Position numbers and translations under genes: made by a program. The notes under the pieces are model-generated. The model searched no databases. It saw only the letters and a program-made list of their open reading frames with translations, and was not told the DNA's origin. Shown piece by piece: positions 15,928 to 23,631 of a stretch of DNA of 64,000 nt (position 1 is the stretch's first letter; each line of letters opens with the position of its first letter). The stretch is from JBMNFB01 sp050949085. GTDB lineage: Bacteria; Bacillota; UBA994; UBA5500. The stretch lies in assembly GCA_050949085.1 (NCBI GenBank), contig JBMNFB010000009.1, forward strand, positions 1 through 64,000. Direction: 5' to 3'.

Positions 15928-16755
15928 ATGGACAAGATGATCATCACTGCCGCCATCTGTGGTGCCGAGGTGACCAAAGAACAGAACCCAAACGTGCCTT
16001 ACACGGTGGAGGAGATCGCCAAAGAAGCGAGGCGCGCTGCCGAGCAGGGCGCGAGCATCATCCACCTGCACGTGCGCGAGGATGACGGCACTCCCACCCA
16101 GAGCGCGGCCAGGTTTGCCGCTTGTATGGAGGCGATTCGCACTGAGTGCCCGGCGGTGATCATTCAGCCTTCAACCGGCGGCGCGACCGGCATGAGTAAC
16201 GAGGAGCGCCTGCAGCCCCTGAGACTGCAGCCAGAGATGGCCTCTCTCGACTGCGGAACCTTGAACTTCGGCGGAGATGAGATCTTTCTCAACACAGAGA
16301 ACACGATTATCGCCTTCGCCGAGAAGATGAAAGAACTTGGGGTGAAACCGGAGCTGGAAGTGTTCGATCAGAGCATGATCAACACGGTACACCATCTGGT
16401 CAGGAAAGGTATCATCGTCGCCCCGCTGCACTTCAACCTGGTGATGGGTGTTCGGGGCGGCATCGGGGCCAGTCTGCGGGAGTTTTCCTTCTTGGTGGAG
16501 AGCCTGCCGCCGGGGGCGACCTACACAGCCACCGGTATCGGGCGTTCTCAATTTGGCCTGGTAGCTATGGCGGCTGTGACAGGAGGGCATGCACGGGTAG
16601 GGTTTGAAGACAACCTGTACCTCGAGCGGGGGCGGTTGGCCAAGTCTAACGGCGAACTGGTGGAGAAGGCGGTTAGGATTGCCAGGCTGCTGGGTAGAGA
16701 GATAGCTAGCCCTAGTGAGACGCGGGCATTGCTGCAGCTAGCGAGGGGTGATTAG
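15928..16755 (+). CDS. kce: 3-keto-5-aminohexanoate cleavage enzyme (BKACE family)
   Basis: A 275-residue TIM-barrel Zn enzyme of the DUF849/BKACE family. In lysine fermentation Kce combines 3-keto-5-aminohexanoate with acetyl-CoA to give acetoacetate and 3-aminobutyryl-CoA. Zinc-ligand motif HLHVR has His46 and His48; the conserved GGHARVGFEDN from residue 219 supplies Glu227 and the basic pocket. The length is normal. Other BKACE members act on other beta-keto acids, but the adjacent kdd and the lysine riboswitch-like leader favour Kce. ATG 15928 follows GAGGAGGAG at 15915-15923. It stops 2 bp before kdd, so the two are co-transcribed. Confidence 0.9.
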   Translation: MDKMIITAAICGAEVTKEQNPNVPYTVEEIAKEARRAAEQGASIIHLHVREDDGTPTQSAARFAACMEAIRTECPAVIIQPSTGGATGMSNEERLQPLRLQPEMASLDCGTLNFGGDEIFLNTENTIIAFAEKMKELGVKPELEVFDQSMINTVHHLVRKGIIVAPLHFNLVMGVRGGIGASLREFSFLVESLPPGATYTATGIGRSQFGLVAMAAVTGGHARVGFEDNLYLERGRLAKSNGELVEKAVRIARLLGREIASPSETRALLQLARGD

Positions 16756-16757
16756 CG

Positions 16758-17515
16758 ATGAAAAGGGGATGTAAGTTCGGCAGCCATCGCGTGATCAAGC
16801 CGCAGGGAGTGTTGCCACAGGCTGCCTCGCTGATCGACAACGATATGACCATCTACGACAACGAGATCCTGGTTGACGTGCAGGCGCTGAACATCGACTC
16901 TGCCAGCTTCGCCCAGCTGAAGCAGGCCCATGGGTGCGATGCTCAGGCCATCGGGCAGGCGATTATGGATATCGTCAACCAGCGGGGGAAAATGCAGAAT
17001 CCGGTCACCGGATCCGGCGGAATGCTGATTGGAACGGTGGCGGCCATCGGCTCCAAACTGGCCGACAAGATCGACCTAGCGGTAGGCGACGAAATAGCTA
17101 CTCTGGTCTCGCTGTCGTTGACACCTCTCCACATCGAGAGCATCCAGCGCATCCATTTGGATATCGATCGGGTGGAGATCGTCGGCCAGGCGGTCCTGTT
17201 TGAGAGCGGCATCTATGCCAAGTTGCCCTCGGACATGTCGCGGGAGTTGGCATTGGCCGCCCTGGATGTGGCCGGCGCGCCGGCGCAGACGGCCAAATTG
17301 GTGCGGCCCGGGGATCGGGTGCTGGTCATCGGTGCCAGTGGCAAGTCTGGCATGCTCTGTTGTTATGAGGCGATGAAACGGGTGGGGCCGACCGGCCAGG
17401 TGATCGGCTTGGTGCGCACCGAGGAGTCCCGGCAGCAGCTGCAATCGCTGGGGTTGTGTCACGATTACATCCTGGGCGACGCTACCAATAGCATGTTGGT
17501 CTACCAGATGCCCGC
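16758..17515 (+). pseudogene. kdd: L-erythro-3,5-diaminohexanoate dehydrogenase, truncated at the 3' end
   Basis: ATG 16758 is directly behind kce. The first 250 or so residues match Kdd, the NAD-dependent enzyme that makes 3-keto-5-aminohexanoate in lysine fermentation: GCKFGSHRVIKPQG start, TGSGGMLIGTVAAIG, and a Rossmann stretch VLVIGASGKSGML. Family members have about 340-350 residues. Here homology stops near ILGDATNSMLVYQ (about 17510). The frame stays open to 18200 only because it then reads antisense through the tRNA nucleotidyltransferase gene. The C-terminal third, with part of the NAD and substrate site, is missing, so the product should be inactive. Confidence 0.82.
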
Positions 17516-18548
17516 TGCGCCACAGCTGCAGCGGATACATATGATACTTAATAAACGTGCGCATCAGCTCGGCCTGCTCATTGCTCAGCCGCAGGCGTCG
17601 CGCGACTTCGCCGATCATCTGGGCACCGACCTGCTCGTGCCCGTAGAAGGTGACCCTTCCCTTGCGGATGGCACGCGTCGGCGGTTTGCCGATATCGTGC
17701 AGCCAGGCGCCCAGCATGGTGGCAACCTGAAGCGGCTGCGGCAGCGCCGCCCAATAATCCAGGGCCGCCGACCGGACAGCTGGCGGGATATACTTTCCCT
17801 GCTGTACGATCTCCGTAAAGGCTGCGAAGGCGCGCAGGCTGTGGTCGTCCACCGCAAACGAATGGTACTGGTTCTGCGTCACCCCCTGCATGGCACTGGC
17901 CTCGGGCAGCAGCACCTCGGTGACGCCGAGGCTGTTCAGATAGGTCACGCCCAGCGCAGCCTCGTCATCCAGCAGAATCTTCCCCAACTCCTGCGAGATG
18001 CGCTCGGGCGGTGCGTCGGCCACATTCCTGGCGGCCTGCTTGAGCTGCTTCGCCATCGCGTCATCAAAGCTCAGATCGCGGCTGATCAGCAGGCGCACTC
18101 CCCGCAGCACGCGTACCGGGTCCCTGAGCAGCGCATCAGGAGAGGCGGGCCGCAGGCGGCCCTGCCTCAGGTCTGCTTCGCCACCCAGCGGATCGGTTAG
18201 CTGCAGTTCACCACTCAGCCAGGCCGCCACCGGGCAGGCCAGCGCATTGCAGGTAAAATCGCGCTGCCTGAGGTCTTCCTCCAGCTTGCCCTGCAGTTGG
18301 GACAGGTCTAGCCGTTCACCCTGCGCCGTGGTTATGCGCAGCATCTCGCGCTTTTCGTCCAGCCAGTAGCCAGTGCAGCCCTGCTCCCGCCAGAAACCGA
18401 CGGGAATGGCACGGGGAGAGCAGGTCAGCGCCAGGTCCAGCTCTTCCGGGGCAATGCCCAGAAGGCGATCACGCACCGCCCCGCCCACTACAAAACCTGT
18501 TTCCCCATTCGACTCCAGCCAGCGCAGCAGCTGCTGCAACAGCTCCAC
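17516..18548 (-). pseudogene. tRNA nucleotidyltransferase / poly(A) polymerase family protein with HD domain, truncated at the 3' end
   Basis: GTG 18548 is preceded by AGGAGGAG. The N-terminus has the class II nucleotidyltransferase signature FVVGGAVRDRLLG followed by EELDLAL, where the first acidic residue is Glu instead of the usual Asp. Then come RRDFTCNALA-like (LRQRDFTCNALAC), RDPVRVLRGVRL and an HD motif MLGAWLHDIGKP. Homology ends at about residue 344 (KYHMYPLQLW), where an HD-type CCA-adding enzyme would continue for roughly 100 residues. Beyond it the frame (open to 17076) is antisense to kdd. CCA addition is normally essential in bacteria whose tRNA genes lack CCA, so loss of this end would be surprising unless another copy exists. 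Confidence 0.78.
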
Positions 18549-18691
18549 CTGTCACCACTCCTCCTGAAAAGCTTTCTGGGTTGCGTGCAGTTCGCCTTCA
18601 TGCCTGACGTTTCGCATTGCCCGGGCAATGTCCTGCCGTAAGATGGAGAAAAACAGAAGAGGCAGATCGCTGCCTGCCCCTTCTGCTGCCG

Positions 18692-18943
18692 TCAGCCTCG
18701 GCGCGACTGCTCTGGCATGTCGATTTTGCCGTCCCTTGCTTCCATCTCCGACTCGGCGAACCGGATCATCTTCCGGACCATGTTCCCGCCGATCGTTCCG
18801 ACCTCACGGGTAGTCATCTCGCCCCAACCGCGTTCTTCGATATCATCGGCAAGTCCCAGTTCTTCTGCAGTCTCATACTTCAGTCGCTCCAAGGCCGATT
18901 CGGCCTGTGGAAGTAACGGTCGCCGTCTGCGTTGGTTGGCCAC
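18692..18943 (-). CDS. Small acid-soluble spore protein, alpha/beta type
   Basis: An 83-residue product from GTG 18943, chosen because GGAAGGAGG lies 10 nt upstream; an earlier in-frame start at 18976 has none. The core LKYETAEELGL, GEMTTREVGTIGGNMVRKMI is the diagnostic alpha/beta SASP signature, including the GPR protease-type cleavage region around the YETAEE segment. These proteins coat and protect spore DNA and are degraded to amino acids at germination. Their presence shows that the host makes endospores. Expression in the forespore is expected; a sigma-G-like promoter lies upstream. Confidence 0.92.
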   Translation of the reverse strand: MANQRRRRPLLPQAESALERLKYETAEELGLADDIEERGWGEMTTREVGTIGGNMVRKMIRFAESEMEARDGKIDMPEQSRRG

Positions 18944-18960
18944 GCTTGACAAACCTCCTT

Positions 18961-19018
18961 CCAGAGGAAGAGACACTTCCTCTGGCTTAGTATGACTTGC
19001 CGCTCGCGTTTTTCATTC
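18961..19018 (-). promoter_or_regulatory. Sigma-G-like promoter and leader hairpin of the SASP gene
   Basis: On the minus strand GAATG (19018-19014) and CATACTA (18994-18988) fit the sigma-G -35 (GNATR) and -10 (CATNNTA) patterns, with a 19-bp spacer, slightly longer than usual. Just downstream is a perfect 10-bp inverted repeat, CCAGAGGAAG / CTTCCTCTGG (18961-18985), next to the ribosome binding site. Confidence 0.5.
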
Positions 19019-19099
19019 CCGGCACAGCTGCAGGAATTGAATGCGGCGTGGCAAACTAGCTATTACAGCATCTGTGCATTGTCTTTGGAGGGGATGAAG

Positions 19100-20095
19100 A
19101 TGGAGATCAGGAGGGCAAACCCGGCCGACCGGCCTGCGGTGCTGGAACTTATCAGCCGCGTCTGGGAAGACGACTACATTCACTATTGCTGGGACGAATG
19201 GGTGGAGAACGCGGCAGGGGGCGTGCCGCTGGTGGCCCTGCACGAGGGCAGACTCGTGGGCATCGCCTATATCCATTGGCTAAATGAACGGGTTTCCTGG
19301 CATCAGGCCCTGCGCGTCGACCCGGATGCGCGCCGCCTGGGTATTGGCACTGCCCTTGGGCAGGCCTGCCTGAGGGAAGCCAGAGCCCACGGCCGCCAGC
19401 TGGCCCGCCTGCTGGTGGACGCTGATAACACACCATCGCTGAGGATGACGGCCCGCCTCGGCTTTGAAAAGGTGCAGCACTGGTATGAGCTGGCCAAATC
19501 GGATCTGTCTGATCAGGGGCCAGAGCTGCGAGAACCGACCGCAGCGGAGCTGCCCCTGCTCCTGCGCCTGGCCGAATCCCAGGGAGAGCGATACTGGCAT
19601 AGCGACTGGGAGACCCACGACCTCAGCCTGAGCGCGCTGCAGCAGGCCAGAGCCAAGGGCTGTCTGCGGGTGCTGGCCGCCGCTCCCCCGGCCGCGGTGG
19701 CCGATATCAACATCGAGGGGGATGGCGACTGCACTGTGGGCGCGCTGGTGGGCGATCTGGAGGTTGTCCGGCGCCTGGTGCGCGGCCTGGAGCGGGAAGT
19801 AAGCTCGAAAGGACTAGCCCCCTTGCGCATCCTGCAGACCAAGGACTCACCGCACCTGCGCCTGCTCGTCGACGAGCTGGACTACGAGCTGCGCGAAGGC
19901 GAAGGACTCACCATCTGGGAATACGATCTGTCGGCGCATCATCCGGCTGCACCGGCTGATCCAGGCCGGTCAGATCTCCAGAGCCTGGCCGATCCTCGAG
20001 GCCATGGTCAGGGAGGAACGGATTCCGAAGAAGCACCGTCTGTATGCGTGCAGAAGAATGCTGCTCATGGTCAACAAAGGCAACCGGGACAATGA
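19100..20095 (+). CDS. GNAT family N-acetyltransferase with a C-terminal extension
   Basis: The start ATG 19100 has TTTGGAGGGG 6 nt upstream; the ATG at 19094 is too close. Residues 1-145 form a GNAT fold: LRVDPDARRLGIGTALGQAC is the acetyl-CoA motif A (R/Q-x-x-G-x-G/A), then DADNTPSLRMTARLGFEKV. A second, GNAT-like or unrelated domain fills residues 150-280. Substrate unknown. The coherent part seems to end near LTIWEYDL (19930); the remaining 55 residues are low-complexity, while the next frame is open with a well-behaved charged helical sequence up to TAG 20154-20156. The true 3' end may thus be at 20156 through a frameshift. Confidence 0.75.
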   Translation: MEIRRANPADRPAVLELISRVWEDDYIHYCWDEWVENAAGGVPLVALHEGRLVGIAYIHWLNERVSWHQALRVDPDARRLGIGTALGQACLREARAHGRQLARLLVDADNTPSLRMTARLGFEKVQHWYELAKSDLSDQGPELREPTAAELPLLLRLAESQGERYWHSDWETHDLSLSALQQARAKGCLRVLAAAPPAAVADINIEGDGDCTVGALVGDLEVVRRLVRGLEREVSSKGLAPLRILQTKDSPHLRLLVDELDYELREGEGLTIWEYDLSAHHPAAPADPGRSDLQSLADPRGHGQGGTDSEEAPSVCVQKNAAHGQQRQPGQ

Positions 20096-20170
20096 AGCAC
20101 TGATAGAATGGCTGGAAACCGAAATGAGACGGCTCGAGGATAGTCACTCAGAATAGGCTACGATGAAAAG

Positions 20171-20209
20171 AAAGGCCCTGGGCCACACTTCGTGTGGCCC
20201 AGGGCCTTT
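20171..20209. terminator. Bidirectional intrinsic terminator
   Basis: AAAGGCCCTGGGCCACAC (20171-20188), loop TTC, then the complementary 18 bases ending CCTTT at 20209. It separates the convergent GNAT gene (+) and the M14 peptidase gene (-). Confidence 0.9.
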
Positions 20210-20237
20210 CATCCTATGGTGTCGTACGACTGTAGCT

Positions 20238-21875
20238 CTACTTGAGCTCCACTTCCACCGTCGCCTTGCCGGCGCGATGGCCGTGGGCGGTGATGGTCAG
20301 CTTGCTGCCGGCTGGGGCCTGCACCAGCCACTCCACCTTCTTTTCGGCCCGACCAGGCAGGTGGCCGATCTCGATCTTTTCCTTGCCTACCGGCAGGTTG
20401 ATCCCCTCGCCAGCGATGGTGGCTTCCACCGGCTGGGTGACGTTGATGCGTGCCGCCATGTCGGAGCCGCTGCTGGGCAGATAGCCCTTGTTGATCACTC
20501 CGGCTGAGATGCGGTAGAGACCTTCGCCGACCTGCTCCACCTTGACCTTGCGAATGCCGATCTCGGGCAGGGCCAGAGCATGCACGAAGGTAAAGCGCAT
20601 GTTCTTGTCGCACTCGGCTTCCAGATACTTCGGTGGCGGGTTCTGCCGCACGTACTTCGTCTTCCAGCCGCCGATTTCCACTTCGCCCAGGTCGGGGTGA
20701 TTGAAAGGCGTCCAGGGGATGAAGCCCTCACCGTTGAGCTCCTTATCGTTCCACTCCAGCAGTTTCAGCCCGTCGGCCTCAATCTCCTGCGGAGTCTTGT
20801 TGCGCATTGAACGAATGTCGGTTTTCTCGACGCCGGCTGTTGCAGCCATGTTCCAGAGCTCGGTGGACCAGCAGAGCAGGCCGCGGTGTTCGTAGACCCA
20901 GTCCATGAAGAGGCCGTACAAGGGACGTCCCATGCTGTAGCCTTCAAAGGTGTTAACCTGTTTGTAGCCGGAGAATTCCTCGCCACGGGCACCCAGGGTC
21001 TTGTAGTAATCGGCGTCGCGTCCCGGCATTCTGTCATCGCGCTTGGTGCCAAACGGACGCAGATGTACGCCCCCTGACGTATGGTAGGACATAGCGCCGG
21101 CCAGGTTCTTCTTGCTGATGATGAAGTCGGCCACGGCTTTCAGCTCTGGCTCGGAGAAGGGATAAGGGCCAGCGCCGCGCTGCTTCGAATCGATTTCCCA
21201 GTTGGCCGGTGAGTTGCGGTTGATGTCCAGGCCCCACTTGGGCCGGGCCATCGTTACCTCGACGCCGTCGAAGTTAACCAGCTTGCCTTCCATGTAGACC
21301 CGGTAATACTCTCCACCGAAATCGTCCGGGCCGCGCCGCAGCATCAGGCGCGGATCCTTCTCGGAAACCTTCCAGTCGCCGTTCTCATCCTTGATGCGCA
21401 TCTGGGTGATCCAGCCGTCGCCATTCATATCCTCGGCGTGCAAGCCGTCCTGCTCTTCCTCAAAAGGCCAGACGCGGATGCTGCTGCGCGGAATGTATGG
21501 TGTGTGCAGATAGACTTCAGACCCGTCAATGCTCACCCGCGGCAGTATGTAGAAGCTACGATGGTCGAGCAGATAGGTGACATCGTCCTTCTTCCCGTAG
21601 TTCTCCAGCAGGTAGTTGGCGGTGTAGAGTGCCACGGCCGAACCAGTTACCTCACCGGCATGGAAGTTACCGTCGATGTAGTAGCCAGGCTTGTCATCAG
21701 CGCAGCCGGTGGCATGATTGGTGATCTCAATCAGCCACATCTCGCGCCCTTCGTAGGTCTTGCCGATGGAGTAGACGCGGGTCATCTCGGGATAGGCCGC
21801 GTGCCACTGATTGAGCAGCTCAACATACTCCGCATAGGTGTAATACTTGGCGGGATTGTAAGCAACCTTCGTCAT
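20238..21875 (-). CDS. M14 family zinc carboxypeptidase
   Basis: A 545-residue metallocarboxypeptidase that removes C-terminal residues from peptides. Zinc ligands are His72 and Glu75 (NFHAGEVTG) and His265 (SYHTSGG); the catalytic Glu is Glu339 (WSTELW), and DINRNSPANW at 217-226 gives the substrate-binding Asn-Arg pair. A beta-sandwich C-terminal domain fills residues 430-545. No signal peptide is evident, so it should be cytoplasmic or leave by another route. It is collinear with 23632-25272 down to the numbers of its catalytic residues, so the pair is an old duplication. Ribosome binding site AAAGGAGGATG. Confidence 0.9.
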   Translation of the reverse strand: MTKVAYNPAKYYTYAEYVELLNQWHAAYPEMTRVYSIGKTYEGREMWLIEITNHATGCADDKPGYYIDGNFHAGEVTGSAVALYTANYLLENYGKKDDVTYLLDHRSFYILPRVSIDGSEVYLHTPYIPRSSIRVWPFEEEQDGLHAEDMNGDGWITQMRIKDENGDWKVSEKDPRLMLRRGPDDFGGEYYRVYMEGKLVNFDGVEVTMARPKWGLDINRNSPANWEIDSKQRGAGPYPFSEPELKAVADFIISKKNLAGAMSYHTSGGVHLRPFGTKRDDRMPGRDADYYKTLGARGEEFSGYKQVNTFEGYSMGRPLYGLFMDWVYEHRGLLCWSTELWNMAATAGVEKTDIRSMRNKTPQEIEADGLKLLEWNDKELNGEGFIPWTPFNHPDLGEVEIGGWKTKYVRQNPPPKYLEAECDKNMRFTFVHALALPEIGIRKVKVEQVGEGLYRISAGVINKGYLPSSGSDMAARINVTQPVEATIAGEGINLPVGKEKIEIGHLPGRAEKKVEWLVQAPAGSKLTITAHGHRAGKATVEVELK

Positions 21876-21893
21876 TTCTCATCCTCCTTTATA

Positions 21894-21987
21894 CGTTCTG
21901 GTAAAGCCAAACGCTCTTGTCTATCAATTTTCGCAAAGGGTGCGCCGTTTCCCTGCACCTCCCTCAGAAAATTTCTATACCAGAACG
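21894..21987. repeat. Spaced inverted repeat CGTTCTGGTA / TACCAGAACG
   Basis: CGTTCTGGTA at 21894-21903 and TACCAGAACG at 21978-21987 are perfect 10-bp complements, 74 bp apart, between the M14 gene start and the malic enzyme gene. They could be a paired operator or the stem of a leader RNA for the minus-strand M14 gene. No regulator is identified. Confidence 0.35.
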
Positions 21988-22032
21988 ATGTCGATTAGAA
22001 GCGGACGCATCGCGGCAGCGAAAGAAAGACCC

Positions 22033-23202
22033 CTACCCGGCCACGCCGCTGGATTGGGCGGCAGCAGCCACGGCGGCGGCAACGCGCTCCACCACTCGCT
22101 GATCGAAGACATCGGGGATGATGTAGTCCACAGTCAACCCATCCTCGGCCGCCAGGTCGGCGATAGCGTGGGCCGCGGCCAACTGCATCTCCTTGTTGAT
22201 TGTCCGGGCGCGCACGTCCAGCGCACCGCGGAAGATGCCGGGGAAGCAGAGAACGTTGTTGATCTGGTTGGGAAAGTCGCTGCGCCCGGTGCCGATCACC
22301 AGCGCTCCGCCCGCCTTGGCCTCTTCGGGCCAGATTTCGGGCACCGGGTTGGCCATGGCAAAGATAATCGCGTCTTTATTCATCTGCGCCACCATGCTGC
22401 TCTTGAGCACGCCGCCGGCTGAGACGCCGATAAAGACATCGGCTCCCTGCAGCACCGAGGCGAGGTCGCCATTCAGGCGGCGCGGGTTGGTCACCTGGGC
22501 CAGTTCTTCCTGCGCAGGGTTGTTCTGCGGATTGCCCGGGTAGACGGCCCCAGCCCGGTCGCAGAGGGTAACATCAACGAATCCGGCCTGGAGCAGCAGC
22601 CGGGCGATGGCGCTGCCGGCAGCGCCGGCCCCGTTGATGACCACGCGCGAAGTGGCCATCTCCCGCCCGGTAAGGCGCAGGGCGTTGAGCACGCCGCCCA
22701 GCACCACCACGGCGGTGCCATGCTGATCGTCGTGAAAGACGGGGATGTCCAGCACCGCCTGCAGACGCCGCTCGACTTCAAAGCAGCGCGGCGCAGAGAT
22801 GTCCTCGAGGTTAATGCCGCCAAAGCTGGGCGCGATCAGGCGCACGGCGCTGACAATGTCGTCTACATCCTGCGAAGCAAGGCAGATGGGTATAGCGTCC
22901 ACCCCGGCAAAGGTCTTGAACAGGGCGGCCTTTCCCTCCATGACGGGCAGTGCCGCTTCGGGCCCGATGTTGCCCAGGCCGAGGACGGCGGAACCGTCGG
23001 TCACCACGGCTACCAGATTACCCCTGCCGGTGTACTCATAGACGAGCTGGCGCTCGCGGTGAATCTCTTTGCAGGGCTCAGCCACGCCTGGCGTATAGGC
23101 GACGGCCAGGTCTTCACGGTTGCGGATGGGCACCTTGCTCTCGATGCTCAACTTGCCCCGGTTGGCGCGATGCAGCTCAAGCGCTGCTTCCCGATTATTC
23201 AT
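22033..23202 (-). CDS. NAD(P)-dependent malic enzyme (oxaloacetate-decarboxylating)
   Basis: A 389-residue short bacterial malic enzyme that converts malate to pyruvate and CO2 with reduction of NAD(P). Seen: VAYTPGVAEPC (Tyr catalytic region), VTDGSAVLGLGNIGPEAALPVMEGK (Lys), EDISAPRCFEVE and VFHDDQHGTAVV (metal site), INGAGAAGSA (dinucleotide fold) and FAMANPVPEI. The length matches the MaeA/YtsJ-like small type, without a phosphotransacetylase extension. ATG 23202 has an AAGGAGG site. It lies between two peptidase genes with no operon partner, consistent with a carbon-flux role in amino-acid fermentation. Confidence 0.93.
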   Translation of the reverse strand: MNNREAALELHRANRGKLSIESKVPIRNREDLAVAYTPGVAEPCKEIHRERQLVYEYTGRGNLVAVVTDGSAVLGLGNIGPEAALPVMEGKAALFKTFAGVDAIPICLASQDVDDIVSAVRLIAPSFGGINLEDISAPRCFEVERRLQAVLDIPVFHDDQHGTAVVVLGGVLNALRLTGREMATSRVVINGAGAAGSAIARLLLQAGFVDVTLCDRAGAVYPGNPQNNPAQEELAQVTNPRRLNGDLASVLQGADVFIGVSAGGVLKSSMVAQMNKDAIIFAMANPVPEIWPEEAKAGGALVIGTGRSDFPNQINNVLCFPGIFRGALDVRARTINKEMQLAAAHAIADLAAEDGLTVDYIIPDVFDQRVVERVAAAVAAAAQSSGVAG

Positions 23203-23253
23203 GCTGTCTCCTCCTTAACTGGGTCCGTCAGGGAATACCTCACCTGGAGGTAA

Positions 23254-23291
23254 GGGGACATTCTCCAGCCCGGTGCTGAAGGAATGTCCCC
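23254..23291. terminator. GGGGACATTC / GAATGTCCCC hairpin
   Basis: A perfect 10-bp inverted repeat with an 18-nt loop, immediately behind the YbjQ gene (minus strand, ends 23299). No clear T run follows, so it may be a terminator or another short GGGGAC repeat. Confidence 0.45.
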
Positions 23292-23298
23292 GGGTATG

Positions 23299-23619
23299 CT
23301 ATTTTAGCTTGACCGCAGTGCCGGCGGCAGTCACCATCAGCATGCTGCCGGAGCCGCCGACCACTTCATAGTCTATGTCGATGCCGATGACCGCGTCAGC
23401 GCCGAGTCGCCTAGCCTTCTCGGCCATCTCCTGCATGGCCACATAGCGCGCCTCGTCGAGCTTCTCTTCGTAAGCGGAAGCGCGGCCGCCGAAGACGTCG
23501 CTCAGTCCGGCCATGAAGTCGCGAAAGACGTTGGCGCCCATGATCGTCTCGCCAGCGACGATGCCCAGGTAGCGATCAACTTGTCTGCCCTCCACTGAGG
23601 GGGTTGTGGTCAGGATCAT
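23299..23619 (-). CDS. YbjQ / UPF0145 family protein
   Basis: A 106-residue product of the YbjQ (DUF74) family: TTTPSVEGRQVDRYLGIVAGETI, ARYVAMQEMAEKARRLGADAVIGIDIDYE. Family members form ring-like pentamers; a metal-binding role has been proposed but no function is settled. ATG 23619 is preferred because AAGGAGTG lies 7 nt upstream, whereas the earlier GTG 23628 overlaps that site. It is 12 bp from the stop-to-start junction with the M14 gene upstream and is probably co-transcribed with it. Confidence 0.88.
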   Translation of the reverse strand: MILTTTPSVEGRQVDRYLGIVAGETIMGANVFRDFMAGLSDVFGGRASAYEEKLDEARYVAMQEMAEKARRLGADAVIGIDIDYEVVGGSGSMLMVTAAGTAVKLK

Positions 23620-23631
23620 CTGAATCACTCC

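Noticed and set aside
17076..17515. Continuation of the tRNA nucleotidyltransferase frame to 17076
   Set aside because: It is antisense to kdd, and the family homology ends at the junction.
17524..18200. Continuation of the kdd reading frame to 18200 as a 480-residue protein
   Set aside because: From about 17510 this frame is antisense to the tRNA nucleotidyltransferase gene and has no dehydrogenase character.
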